Both the position numbers and the translations under genes were made by a program. From Pectobacterium aroidearum (GTDB taxonomy: Bacteria > Pseudomonadota > Gammaproteobacteria > Enterobacterales > Enterobacteriaceae): DNA of 64,000 nucleotides. The notes under the pieces are model-generated. The model saw only the letters and a program-made list of their open reading frames with translations, did no database searches and had not been told where the DNA came from. Positions 54,639 through 64,000 of this stretch are shown piece by piece. The stretch spans positions 2,542,001 to 2,606,000 of the forward strand of contig NZ_CP065044.1 in the NCBI RefSeq assembly GCF_015689195.1, in the 5' to 3' direction. Position 1 is the first letter of the stretch; every line of letters starts with the position of its first letter.

Positions 54639-57600
54639 TACTTTTTCCCTCCTTTATATACAGGCCATGCGGTTGCACCTGTTCCATCGGGCTTACCGTA
54701 AAAACCTTGAATTTCCAGCCCACTAGATGATTTTCCGCTCCACATTTCTGTATTAGGTATTCTTTCAGAATTTTTAAACGCACTCTCGATCTCTTGGGCA
54801 GTTTGGCGTTTTGACCATTGCACAGGGAAAAACGTAGTCTGTGCTTTCTTACTAACCCACTCGCCTGTAGATAGATCCCTCACAGAAATATAACCAGTTG
54901 AAACACCATTAGCATCTGGAACTCCCGTTATCTCATCGATCTTAATATTTGAATCGCGAATATAATGCCCGCCAGAGCCAACTTTTGTTCCATTCTTCAA
55001 AGTTTTCACTTCACCGTTTAGGATGTGATCCATCCTGATATATGCAGTTTGTGAACCTTTTTCAGCCTGTTCCATGACCAATTCCAGTGGACTAGGCGAG
55101 GGTTTAAAGTCGTCAAGATACTCACCAACCTTCCATGGTGGACTATTCTTAGCAGCATTAGCTGCCACAGCCTCAGCCTTAGCCACCGTTGCTTCTGCAA
55201 CCGTCCTGCCAACCCCGATAGCCCCAGCAGCACCCACACCTCCCGGTGTGACAGCTTCCGCTACCTGCAATCCGGCATTGTTCAGACAAATCGTCGGCGC
55301 AGCCTTACACCCTTCCAATGCCGCTTTTGCCGCCGCCACGATTTCCGGCGTGGCCCCCACGATCATTGCGCCACCGGCAACGCCTGCCACACCGGCTGAT
55401 ACCACGAGATTACCCTCAGCAATGCCTTTCGCAATCTCCGCCTTACAGACAACACCACATTCGTCGCTTTTGCCTAACCAGAACCCTAACGCCGTCCCGG
55501 CATCCGCACCCAAAGCATTATTCTCCACCGCATTGCGCCCGGACTGTGCACCGCTGGCGGCGGTGGCCGTGCTGTTGCCAGCCAGACCCGATACCAGCCC
55601 GGCGGCCAGCGTCGAGAGCGCGCTGACCGACTGTTTTTCCGCTTCCGTCAGGTCGTTCGCCGTCTTGCCGGGATATTGCAAGGCCATAATCGTACGGGCG
55701 GCCAGTTCACCGCTGGAGGCACCAATCGCCCCCGCCGCCGCATCCTGTCCCGACAGTTGGGCGACCACTGCACCCACCACCGCGTGCGCCATCGCATTGG
55801 CCGCGATATCCGACGCCGTGATTTTGCTCTCATCCTTCGGTAGCGTGACGTCTTTCACCAGTTGCGCCAGGTACGGCGACGCACCGCTGGCTATCGCTTT
55901 CTGGATATCCCCGCCCGCCAGGGCCTGAATCGCCGCCGTCGCCGCCTGTGCCGCACGCTGGAAGTCGCTGCCCGTGCCGTATTTCTGCATCTCGGCCTTG
56001 TAGGTCGGCGATTCCGTCAGCGCCTTTTTATAGACTTCCCATTCCTGCGCTGAATCCCCCTCTTGCGGACGTTTGACGGTGGCATCGCCCTTGGCCTCCG
56101 CCGCTTTCTGCGCCTTCAGCTCGCCTTCCGTGCGCACGATATCCATCACCTGCGCGCCGATTTCACCTATCAGCTGCGCCTGTTTCAGGCGTTTCTGCTC
56201 TTTCTCTTTGTTAAAGATCGGGCTGAGCGCGTTGTTCGCGTGCTCAACGTCACGGCTCAGCGTGGCGATATCCTGCACCTGCTTCGCTGTATCCCGCAGC
56301 AGCAGGGTGCCGTCACTCACCGCCGCATAGGTGGTGCTGGACGCATTGCCGCTGCTCCCCAGCGCCATCAGCGCCGACGGCACGTTCATCGCCAGCGTCG
56401 ACAGCATACTGCCGTTCAGGGACGGGCTGGCGCTGAACCCGGCACCGCTGTGCTCCACCTTGAATTCAGCTTTATTGTTGAGCCCGCTCCAGCCCAGCGT
56501 CCCCGTTTCCAGCCGGTTTTTCTCGGCGTTGGCGGTGGAGGCAATGACCGCAGCGTCAAGCTGGGTATGTTCTCCGGTCTTTATACCAAATCCGTCTTTA
56601 CCGGCAAAGAGCCCCGTCTGCTGCTGCACACTGTCATAATTGCTGTGCATCTTGTCCTTGCTGAGGCTGATATAGCCGCTGCCGCCCCCGCCGCCCCAGG
56701 TAAAGCTGCCGCCCGCCGACCCGCTCACCTGGCTGGAGTCATAGCGGTCGCTGTCCTGCTGACTTTGCAGCAGCAGGTTACGCCCGGCGTCAACATCAAT
56801 GCGTTCGCCGTTCACCTGCGCGCCGGTCAGTCGCGTGTCGCGTTCGCTTTTCAGCGTGACGTGATTGCCCGCATCCACCGTGGTTTCTGACCAGGTGTTG
56901 CCCGTGCCGGTTTCCCGTCCTTTCGCCGCATTGACGTTGGCGAAAATACTGAGCCCCGCGCTGCCGTTGCTTAAGCCCAGACTGACGCCGATATTGCCGC
57001 CGCTGCTGCTGTTTTTGCCGCTCAGCGCTTCACTATTACGGGCAGAGAGCAGGTGAATATCCTGCGCCGCGTTCATCAGGACATCGCCGCCCGCCTTAAG
57101 CTGGCTGCCCGCGACCGTGATATCCCCGGTGCGCGATTCGATACCGATATCCCCGGCCGCATTCAGCGTCGAGCCAAAACTCTGTTTCTGCTCGCTGGTC
57201 TGGCTGGAGCGTGAGTTCTGCGCCCCGAGGGAAATGCTGACGCCGACAAAAGACGCTTCCCCCTTGTTGTTCAGCTCGGACTGGCTGCCCTGATAGGCCT
57301 GATACCCCGCCAGCCCGGCCTTCATGCCCTGCAGCAGCGCCAGCCGGCCATCGCTTTCACTTTTTGCCGCCTGAATGCTCTGCACCGCGCTGTTGAGCGC
57401 CGAGCCCACCACGCCGGAGAGCGCCACGGTCAGCCCTGCGCTTTTCTGCTCAAACTCCTGCTGCTGTTTGCGCGTGTCGTAGCCCGGGTCGAGGGTGACA
57501 TTGTTACCCTGCAGGAGAATGTCCTTCCCGGCCACCATGTCGGTGCCGCTGATGCTGACATCGTTCCCGGCCTTCACCGTCACCGAGTCGGTCGTGCTGC

Positions 57601-60600
57601 CGAGGGTGCTGATGCTCTGACTTTGGGTCGCCGCCTGGTCACGCAGTTTCTGGCTGGTTGACGTTGAACCGATGGTAAAGCCAATGCCGCCGCCGCTGAA
57701 CAGCCCGCTCTTTTTCTTGCTGTACTCTTCATAATTCTGGTAGTTCTCCACGCTGGCAGCGGTGTTGACGTCGTTGTTCGCCAGCAGCGTCACCTGCTTG
57801 TCACCGACCACCGAGGAGCCCTGCAGGTTGATATCCTGATTAGCCGCTAGCGTGACACTGTCACCCGACAACAGGCTGCCTTTCTCATTCGTCTGCAACG
57901 TTTCCTGCAGCGTATGCGTTACCGTCTTCGAAAACCGCTTCTTCTTGACCTGGGTTTCTTCAAAGAAGGTGTGCTGCGTTTCGGTCGCCGACAGCAGGTT
58001 GATGTTGTTGCCCGCCTGCGCCGTCACCGCGCCGCTCGCCACGCCCTGCGCCGCCTGCAGATTGATGTCTCTGCCGGCCTGCAGGTTCAGGCCCTGGCCC
58101 GTCGTGAGTTCGGTGCTCTGCTGGGTGATGTTTTGCTGCCAGTCAGCGTGGCGGTTCCACCAATTGCCGCTGTAGGTTTCTTCGGTTTCAGACAGCAGAT
58201 TCAGGTCGCGTCCGGCCGCCAGTGTCGCCGTGCCTTTGGCGTTCAGGCTGGCCGCCTCGGACAGCACATCCCGTCCGGCCACCAGACTCAACTCGCCACC
58301 GCTCAGCAGCTGAGCATTAGCCACCTCCTGCGTGCGACGCTGCGCGGTGCTGCCGCCCTGATACAGCGTCTCTTTCAGCGTGTCCTGTGCGGTCAGGCGA
58401 ATGTCGTTACCCGCCGCCAGCGTCAGCGCCGTGCCACCGGAAAGCGCGCTGGCATCAATCTGAATATCCTGACCCGCGACCGCTTTCAGCGTACCGCCCG
58501 CCGTGACGGTGCTGCCCTGTACGGCCGTATTCAGCGCGGTGTTGCTGCTGCCCCCGCCGATATCGACACGGTTGTTGGTCAGCGTCAGTGCCTCCATCGC
58601 CACATTGCCTTTGGCGTTCAGCGCCATGTCCTGACCGGCGTTGAGCGTGGCCGCCACGTTGCGGATATCCTTGCCCGCGCTGAGCGTCAGGCTGTTGCCC
58701 GCGACGATTTCGGCGGTTTTGCCCAGTTCGGTGAAGACCAGCGAGCCGGTGCCGCTATGGGAAGCCGTCGGCTGCGCGGTCTGGAAGTTGCGGCTTTCGG
58801 TGCGGTTGATGATGTCGCCGTTGATGCTGGCGAGCTGCAGCGTGTTGCCCTCCATCCGGCTGCCGCTGTTGGTGATATTGTTGAGCGCCACCAGATTCAG
58901 GCCGCCGTCTGACTTGATCAGCCCGCCTTCGTGGTTATCAATTTTATCGCCGCTGGCGATTGCCAACACGTCAACCGCCCTGAGCGTACCGCTGTTGGTG
59001 ACGCTGCCGCCGGCGTTCAGTTCAACCTTGTTCGCGACAATCGCGCTGCCCTGCAGGTTACTTTTATCCGCCTGCGCCAGATACAGCTTCGGTGCCAGCA
59101 CGGTCTGCCCGTTGACCTCGATATTTTCCCACCAGACCAGACTCTGGCTGAGGTTGGCGACCTGCTCCGGCGTCAGGCTGACGCCCAGTTGCAGGTTCAT
59201 GCCTTTCTGCGCCACCGCCGCATTATCCAGCAGCATTTGCATCTGTGCCAAATCGGAGCCCGTGCCGTTCAGGTGACGCTGGCCGCTCTGTTTCAATACC
59301 GCCTGGCTGATGTAGCGGGTATCAAACTCCGCATCCCCGAGGAAGCGGTAATCGTGGTCTGCATCCAGATTCAGCTTGTCCAGCAGGTAGGACGAGCCCA
59401 GCACCCGGTCGGTCTGCGTCCACTGCGAGCGCGTCTCAACCGGCACCACCGTTGACGGCTGTTGCCCCAGCAGCGTCTGCAAATCGCTGAACAGCGCATT
59501 GTCGACCTGTCCCAGCTGTTCCAGTTTCGGGTTGGTGTGGATCAGGTAGCGGCTGTCGGCATTCGGGTCGACCACCAGCAGCCCGTTATTGCCGGTCGGC
59601 AGCGGGTACTCGGCAAGTGGGTTGGTGCTCAGGTTTTGCAGCCCGTTGCCGATGGCGCTCAGCAAGTCTGCGGCAGAGAGAGGTTGTGGTACAGCAGGTG
59701 CAGTTCCGCCCGGCGGGGTGTCTGCACTGACCGTTGGCTTCGGTGCATCAATCACGGCCATGCCCGGTGTTGCTAACGCAGCAGGCGTGCCCACCGTGCC
59801 CGCTATCGTGATACCCGCCGCGGTGTTGTCCACGTTAACCGGCGTCAGGCTCTTGCCCGCATCAGGCCGCTGGCCTGTTGACGTCAGCGCAACGGCATCA
59901 GGGTTGCTGACATGGCCGGAGGTTGAAGGTTGTAACGCCACCGCACCGTCGGTGTTCAGCGTCAGCGGCCCTGTAGTAGTCGGTGTCGCGATGACTGAGG
60001 AGATATTCTCCGCCTGCGCACCGGTTTGCAGCGAGGTCCCAGACTGCGGCGTCAGCACGACCGCATTAGGATTATTGACGTGGCTGGAAGCAGAAGGCGG
60101 CAACACCACCGTGTCACCGGTGTTCAGCGTCAGTGGCCCTGTAGTAGTCGGTGTCGCGATGGTCGCCGTGATGTTGTCCGCCTGCGCGCCCGCCTGCAGT
60201 GCGGTGCCAGACTGTGGCGTCAGCGTGACTGCTTTACCCGTCGCCGCCACGCCTGCGGCATTGCCCGCCAGCGCAGCCTGCCCGTCGCCGGCTTTGGTGA
60301 CGTCTACAGCCCCGGCATTAAACGACGAATCCTGACTGACCAGCTGGCGCGTGGTTTGCTTCTGCAACGGTGACAGCGTGGTGATGGCATCCAGCACCGG
60401 CTTGGTGGAGGCCGGCATAAACCCACCGCTGCCCGGCTGTAATGTGGTATTACTGATATCCTGTTTGAAATTGGCGGTAATGGTGCCGCCTGCCTGAATT
60501 AAGGCGTTATAGCTTTCGCCAACGGTTTTTTCGGTAGTTGGGGTATTTTTCAAGATATAAGTAAGATATGGGGAAAAATTGGCCAACATGTAATCAAAAC

Positions 60601-63600
60601 TAGATGGTGTATATTTAACTTTTGAAAGCACACCATTTATATAATACTGTGCTGGTTTGTACTTAGTATTTTCATACTGATATGTTAAATATTTTTTTGT
60701 AACCCCAGTTTGATATGACTGATTACTTATACTATCTCCAATTAACTCTATTTTTTTTCCTGAAACAATCTGAGAGGCATCATTAATTAGGAGAATTGAA
60801 TTTATAGAAATATTATTCCCAGAATAAATTCGGCCATCATAACCTAGTACAGATATATTAATTTCCTTATTTGCTATTATGATATTTTTAATATAAGCAT
60901 GTTCGTAGGGAACATATAACGAAGATGATGGCTTCATACCATATATTATTGATTCATCACTAGAATATCCATCACCTCTATAAACAGATATGAAACTTGC
61001 GACCCCATAATCCTCAGCTTTAAACCATTCAATAGGAATATTCGCCGTTGTTCTCCCAACCCAATCCGGCACCGAGTCCCCAGCCAATTCCGTTTCCGTC
61101 ACAACCAGTCCTTCCCGCTGATTGGTCAGCGTGCCGGTGTTGATCGTGATATCGCCGGACTGGGTTTCAATCGTGCCGGAGCTGTTGAGCAGCGAGGTGC
61201 TGGCAGTGCCCTGTGCATCGCGCTGCACCCACAGGTTATTGCCCGCCAGAATGGTGCCGAACACGTTGGTCAGCGAATCCGACAGCAGGCGCATATTGCC
61301 GCCCGCGTAAAGCATGCTGCTGTTGTGTAGCAAGCCGCCGGCCTGCACCAGCAGGTCGCCCGTGGTGCCAATCAGCCCCTTGTTATTCAGCGTATTGTCG
61401 CTTATCAGTGTCAGATTACCGCCCGCCTGAATGCTGCCCGCTTCCAGCTGTACGATATCTTTTGCACTGACGCGCGATTCCCCACCGCCCGCCAGAATAT
61501 TGCCCTGATTGGTCAGCGTGCCGGTGCTGGTCAGTTGGACGGATTGGCCCTGCAGGGTGCCGCGCTGGTCGAGGTCGCCCGCCACGTTCAGCGTCAGCTG
61601 TTTCCCGGCCGCCATACTTTGGGTAAAGGTCAGCGGCCCGGTAATGTCGGCACTCAGGTTGCCCAGCGCCACCAGTTGCCCGTCCTGCTGCAGTGTATGG
61701 GTTTTCAGGCGCAGCTCCTGCGCGCTGTAGAGCTTCGCCCCCTGACGGTTAATCAGCCGCTGCGTCTGCAGCGCCAGCTGTGTCAGGCCCAGCAGCGTGC
61801 CATGGTTGTCGAGTTCGTCGGCGATAATCTCCAGTTCACCGGCCTGCACCAGCCCGTTATTCACCCACCGCGGAATGGATAACGTCAGTTTATCCTGTGC
61901 CATCAGGCTGCCCTGCTGGGTTAGCTGCGCGGTGTTCACCGCCAGCCCGCGCCCCTGCAGCCAGCCGAGGTTGTCCACCGCCGCCGCGTTCAGCGTGGTA
62001 GTGCCATCGGACAACAATTGCCCGCCCTGCTGGTTGACGATGCGGTCTGTCGCGTCCAGTTGCAATGCCGTGGTGCCCTGCACCGTGCCGCCGTTGGTCA
62101 CGGTATTCCCCGTCAGTGTGGTAGTCGCGGCTTTGATGTCACCCTGATTGGCCAGCGTCGCCGCCTGCACGTTCAGCGTGCCGTCGCTGCTCAGACGTGC
62201 CTGCGAGGCATTGGTAAACTGACGGGAGACCGTCGCGTCAAGCGCGCTATTGCCACGCAACGTACCGTGGTTCGTGAGTTCATCGGCACCCAGCGTCAGG
62301 GTGCTGCCCTGTATCTGCCCGCGGTTGGTGATGTCATGCGCCGTCAGTCTCAGGTCGCCACCGCTGACCAGTTGGCTGCCCTGCGCGCCCTGATACGAGC
62401 CGCTCAGTTGCAGCGTCCCGCGCTGTACGCCCAGCAGATTGCCCTGCTGCTCAAGGTCACGGGCGGTCAGTTGTAACGCGTCCGACTGCCACAGTCCCTG
62501 ATTGCGCAGCACACCGGTGGTCAGTTCGCCCGTGCCGCCGCTGAGCAGTCGCCCCGTCGCCAGGTTATCGACACGGTCGGTGAGATTCAGCGTAAAGCCG
62601 CCGATGCCCGTCAGCGTGCCGCCGTTCTCCAGCATCTTGCCGGTTAACGTCACCGTGCCCTGCGAGAACACTTCTCCCTGATTGTTGAGTGCGTCACCGT
62701 TGAGCGACAGACGGTTCAGCCCCGCCACCGTGCCGGTATTGCTGAACGATTCACCGTTCAGCGTCAGCGTACCTGCCTGCCATAATCCGGCATTGTCCGC
62801 CCGTGTGGCATGCAGTGTCGCGACACCGTTGCTGAGCAGTTGACTGCTTTTATTGCCGACATAGCGCAGCACGTCGAGCAGACGTAGCGCGTCGGTACCC
62901 TGAATGCGGCCCTGATTATCTATTTCACCAGACCGCAGTTGCAGGTCATTCGCCTGCAGCGTACCGGCATTGCGCAGCGTGCCGCTGTCGAGGCGGCCTG
63001 CGCCGTTGGTCAGCAGCTCGCCGCCGGCACGGTTAAGCAGTTCATCACGGTTGGTGACTGTCAGGCCATTGCTGCCCAGCACGCGCCCGCTGTTATCCAG
63101 CGTGGTGGTGGTCAGGCTCAGCGTGCCCGCGGCTATCTCACCGCTCTGCGTCAGGCGGTCAGCCGTGATAACAGCCTCGCCGTCGCTCAGCAGACGTGAC
63201 TGGCCATTTCCCTGATAGGTGCCCAGCAAATCAAGCCGCAGCCCGTCCTGTCCGAGCAGCGTGCCGCCGTTTGTCAGGTCGTTTGCGGACAGCGCCAGCG
63301 TGTTCCCCTGCCAGAATCCGTCGTTAATGACAGCACCGGCCTGCGCCAGCAATACCCCATTGGTCAGAATCTGGCCGGTGCTGCCGACCGTCAGGCCGTC
63401 ACGCAGTTCCAGCGTGATACCGCGCTCACCGATAACCGTGCCGGTGTTGCTGAACGTCCCCCCGTTTAGCGCCAGCGCCCGGCTTTCCCAGCGTCCGCTA
63501 TTGTGCAACTGATTGCCGCGCAGCGTCAGCGTGTCGGCAGTATGCAACAGGCCTGCCCCCTGATAGTCGCCATTGAGCGTCAGCGCCCCGTCGGCAATCA

Positions 63601-64000
63601 CGTTGCCCGCATTGTTTATCGCACCGCTGTCGAGCGTCACCTTACCCACGCCGGACACGGTACCCTGATTATCGAGCAGGCTGGCGCTCAGCCAGCCGTC
63701 ACCGCCGGAGAGCAGCGTCCCCTGATTCGTGAGCAGGCTGGCCGGATTAGCGCGATCCAGCGTAATGGCTAACCCGTGGTCCCCTTGCATCCGCCCGCGG
63801 TTGGTCAGTTGCTGCGCGTCAAACGTCAGGCGGTCTGCCTGTACGTCGCCGTCGTTTGTCACGCTCGCCGCGCGTAATACCGCGATGCCCTGCGACAGCA
63901 GTGTGCCGCCTTGCTGGTTGCCAAGGTCATTTGTGGTCGTCAGCGACAACCCATTGATACCAAAAATCTGTCCACGGTTAGTCAGGTCAGTGGCCTGCAG
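54638..64000 (-). CDS. cdiA: CdiA-type contact-dependent inhibition toxin, 5' end beyond the window
   Basis: At least 3,120 residues are encoded and the frame stays open to the edge. Order: a long FHA-1 filament of beta-helix repeats (LTNxGxLxG-type) to about residue 975; a low-GC unrelated segment (about 980-1157); a Thr/Pro-rich segment with 56-residue tandem repeats (about 1255-1370); FHA-2 haemagglutinin repeats (AGRDINLQAAQG type); a pretoxin domain with the VENN motif (GRNAVENNALG, near 2823); and a C-terminal toxin of about 150 residues. The toxin shows EndoU-type features: MDHILNGEV, GSGGHYIRD and KAQTTFFPVQWS. It would cleave RNA in touched neighbours. The export partner cdiB is expected upstream of the window edge. 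Confidence 0.9.
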   Translation of the reverse strand: MQATDLTNRGQIFGINGLSLTTTNDLGNQQGGTLLSQGIAVLRAASVTNDGDVQADRLTFDAQQLTNRGRMQGDHGLAITLDRANPASLLTNQGTLLSGGDGWLSASLLDNQGTVSGVGKVTLDSGAINNAGNVIADGALTLNGDYQGAGLLHTADTLTLRGNQLHNSGRWESRALALNGGTFSNTGTVIGERGITLELRDGLTVGSTGQILTNGVLLAQAGAVINDGFWQGNTLALSANDLTNGGTLLGQDGLRLDLLGTYQGNGQSRLLSDGEAVITADRLTQSGEIAAGTLSLTTTTLDNSGRVLGSNGLTVTNRDELLNRAGGELLTNGAGRLDSGTLRNAGTLQANDLQLRSGEIDNQGRIQGTDALRLLDVLRYVGNKSSQLLSNGVATLHATRADNAGLWQAGTLTLNGESFSNTGTVAGLNRLSLNGDALNNQGEVFSQGTVTLTGKMLENGGTLTGIGGFTLNLTDRVDNLATGRLLSGGTGELTTGVLRNQGLWQSDALQLTARDLEQQGNLLGVQRGTLQLSGSYQGAQGSQLVSGGDLRLTAHDITNRGQIQGSTLTLGADELTNHGTLRGNSALDATVSRQFTNASQARLSSDGTLNVQAATLANQGDIKAATTTLTGNTVTNGGTVQGTTALQLDATDRIVNQQGGQLLSDGTTTLNAAAVDNLGWLQGRGLAVNTAQLTQQGSLMAQDKLTLSIPRWVNNGLVQAGELEIIADELDNHGTLLGLTQLALQTQRLINRQGAKLYSAQELRLKTHTLQQDGQLVALGNLSADITGPLTFTQSMAAGKQLTLNVAGDLDQRGTLQGQSVQLTSTGTLTNQGNILAGGGESRVSAKDIVQLEAGSIQAGGNLTLISDNTLNNKGLIGTTGDLLVQAGGLLHNSSMLYAGGNMRLLSDSLTNVFGTILAGNNLWVQRDAQGTASTSLLNSSGTIETQSGDITINTGTLTNQREGLVVTETELAGDSVPDWVGRTTANIPIEWFKAEDYGVASFISVYRGDGYSSDESIIYGMKPSSSLYVPYEHAYIKNIIIANKEINISVLGYDGRIYSGNNISINSILLINDASQIVSGKKIELIGDSISNQSYQTGVTKKYLTYQYENTKYKPAQYYINGVLSKVKYTPSSFDYMLANFSPYLTYILKNTPTTEKTVGESYNALIQAGGTITANFKQDISNTTLQPGSGGFMPASTKPVLDAITTLSPLQKQTTRQLVSQDSSFNAGAVDVTKAGDGQAALAGNAAGVAATGKAVTLTPQSGTALQAGAQADNITATIATPTTTGPLTLNTGDTVVLPPSASSHVNNPNAVVLTPQSGTSLQTGAQAENISSVIATPTTTGPLTLNTDGAVALQPSTSGHVSNPDAVALTSTGQRPDAGKSLTPVNVDNTAAGITIAGTVGTPAALATPGMAVIDAPKPTVSADTPPGGTAPAVPQPLSAADLLSAIGNGLQNLSTNPLAEYPLPTGNNGLLVVDPNADSRYLIHTNPKLEQLGQVDNALFSDLQTLLGQQPSTVVPVETRSQWTQTDRVLGSSYLLDKLNLDADHDYRFLGDAEFDTRYISQAVLKQSGQRHLNGTGSDLAQMQMLLDNAAVAQKGMNLQLGVSLTPEQVANLSQSLVWWENIEVNGQTVLAPKLYLAQADKSNLQGSAIVANKVELNAGGSVTNSGTLRAVDVLAIASGDKIDNHEGGLIKSDGGLNLVALNNITNSGSRMEGNTLQLASINGDIINRTESRNFQTAQPTASHSGTGSLVFTELGKTAEIVAGNSLTLSAGKDIRNVAATLNAGQDMALNAKGNVAMEALTLTNNRVDIGGGSSNTALNTAVQGSTVTAGGTLKAVAGQDIQIDASALSGGTALTLAAGNDIRLTAQDTLKETLYQGGSTAQRRTQEVANAQLLSGGELSLVAGRDVLSEAASLNAKGTATLAAGRDLNLLSETEETYSGNWWNRHADWQQNITQQSTELTTGQGLNLQAGRDINLQAAQGVASGAVTAQAGNNINLLSATETQHTFFEETQVKKKRFSKTVTHTLQETLQTNEKGSLLSGDSVTLAANQDINLQGSSVVGDKQVTLLANNDVNTAASVENYQNYEEYSKKKSGLFSGGGIGFTIGSTSTSQKLRDQAATQSQSISTLGSTTDSVTVKAGNDVSISGTDMVAGKDILLQGNNVTLDPGYDTRKQQQEFEQKSAGLTVALSGVVGSALNSAVQSIQAAKSESDGRLALLQGMKAGLAGYQAYQGSQSELNNKGEASFVGVSISLGAQNSRSSQTSEQKQSFGSTLNAAGDIGIESRTGDITVAGSQLKAGGDVLMNAAQDIHLLSARNSEALSGKNSSSGGNIGVSLGLSNGSAGLSIFANVNAAKGRETGTGNTWSETTVDAGNHVTLKSERDTRLTGAQVNGERIDVDAGRNLLLQSQQDSDRYDSSQVSGSAGGSFTWGGGGGSGYISLSKDKMHSNYDSVQQQTGLFAGKDGFGIKTGEHTQLDAAVIASTANAEKNRLETGTLGWSGLNNKAEFKVEHSGAGFSASPSLNGSMLSTLAMNVPSALMALGSSGNASSTTYAAVSDGTLLLRDTAKQVQDIATLSRDVEHANNALSPIFNKEKEQKRLKQAQLIGEIGAQVMDIVRTEGELKAQKAAEAKGDATVKRPQEGDSAQEWEVYKKALTESPTYKAEMQKYGTGSDFQRAAQAATAAIQALAGGDIQKAIASGASPYLAQLVKDVTLPKDESKITASDIAANAMAHAVVGAVVAQLSGQDAAAGAIGASSGELAARTIMALQYPGKTANDLTEAEKQSVSALSTLAAGLVSGLAGNSTATAASGAQSGRNAVENNALGADAGTALGFWLGKSDECGVVCKAEIAKGIAEGNLVVSAGVAGVAGGAMIVGATPEIVAAAKAALEGCKAAPTICLNNAGLQVAEAVTPGGVGAAGAIGVGRTVAEATVAKAEAVAANAAKNSPPWKVGEYLDDFKPSPSPLELVMEQAEKGSQTAYIRMDHILNGEVKTLKNGTKVGSGGHYIRDSNIKIDEITGVPDANGVSTGYISVRDLSTGEWVSKKAQTTFFPVQWSKRQTAQEIESAFKNSERIPNTEMWSGKSSSGLEIQGFYGKPDGTGATAWPVYKGGKK
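59890..60230 (-). repeat. Tandem 168-bp repeats inside cdiA
   Basis: Two near-identical units, for example GGTGTTCAGCGTCAG at 59951 and again at 60119, give a period of 168 bp (56 residues). They encode VLTPQSGT(A/S)LQ, then IATPTTTGPLTLNT and a partial third unit. The segment is Thr/Pro/Ser-rich and lies between the low-GC insert and FHA-2. Confidence 0.8.
60530..61060 (-). other. Low-GC insert in cdiA, candidate receptor-binding region
   Basis: Between GC-rich filament repeats lies an AT-rich stretch of about 530 bp. It encodes Tyr-, Ile-, Asn- and Lys-rich sequence (YGVASFISVYRGDGYSS, then NISINSILLINDASQIVSG and YLTYQYENTKYKPAQYY) unlike its surroundings. In other CdiA proteins the receptor-binding domain sits at this place, after FHA-1. 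The composition suggests it was acquired separately. Confidence 0.7.

Noticed and set aside
62000..63949. Many long plus-strand ORFs opposite cdiA
   Set aside because: They are shadows caused by the GC-rich repetitive codon pattern of the filament repeats.

Overview
The window is about 64 kb of chromosome from a plant-associated enterobacterium, most likely a soft-rot Pectobacterium. This is inferred from gene content, not from any database search. The supporting genes are two KdgM-family oligogalacturonate porins with a KdgR-type operator, a periplasmic family-2 pectate lyase, an HrpK-like type III protein behind a good Hrp box, an asc-type beta-glucoside operon and a CdiA contact-dependent inhibition locus.

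Layout. 1-4.3 kb: the 5' end of an EptA-like phosphoethanolamine transferase diverges from an OmpR-type response regulator and its kinase, followed by a metallo-beta-lactamase-fold hydrolase and an exported protein. 4.4-6.8 kb: a two-gene RNA-repair cassette (RNA ligase; HD domain fused to a P-loop kinase) behind a long hairpin-rich leader. 6.8-10.2 kb: a CobW/COG0523 metallochaperone GTPase with a 24-bp perfect Zur-type palindrome, small genes (one with a duplicated 3' fragment), a VOC protein and a HisN-like phosphatase. 10.4-15 kb: the ascFB operon with divergent ascG, separated by a MITE-like repeat. 15-17 kb: an autotransporter carrying an M28 aminopeptidase. 17.8-27.9 kb: a ClbS-like protein, two flavin-dependent monooxygenases, a flavin reductase, an M20 deacylase, a GNAT acetyltransferase and a polar-amino-acid ABC importer with two binding proteins. 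Together these resemble the Bacillus yxe/ytm pathways that recover cysteine from S-substituted cysteines. 28.4-40.3 kb: one minus-strand operon for urea (allophanate hydrolase, urea carboxylase, GntR regulator, UrtABCDE). 40.4-43.7 kb: a Gfo/Idh/MocA oxidoreductase, a 58-aa membrane protein and the HrpK-like gene. 43.9-47.9 kb: pectin catabolism. 48-52.3 kb: an orphan metal-type binding protein, then AT-rich LysE, LysR and alpha/beta hydrolase genes.

52.3-64 kb is a CDI locus read on the minus strand. A very large CdiA (5' end beyond the window, where CdiB is expected) ends in an EndoU-type RNase domain and is followed by its immunity gene. Downstream lies a graveyard of orphan modules. Three immunity-type genes occur; each is followed, on the opposite strand, by a fragment of a SymE-like gene. 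Two of the three are separated from it by near-identical terminators. One duplicated CdiA pre-toxin segment joins a truncated toxin tail out of frame.

The observations most worth a second look are the SymE-punctuated orphan CDI array, the 11-G tract inside the active immunity gene, the low-GC insert in CdiA where receptor-binding regions lie, the RNA-repair cassette with its structured leader, the M28 autotransporter and the HrpL-type promoter of the HrpK-like gene.
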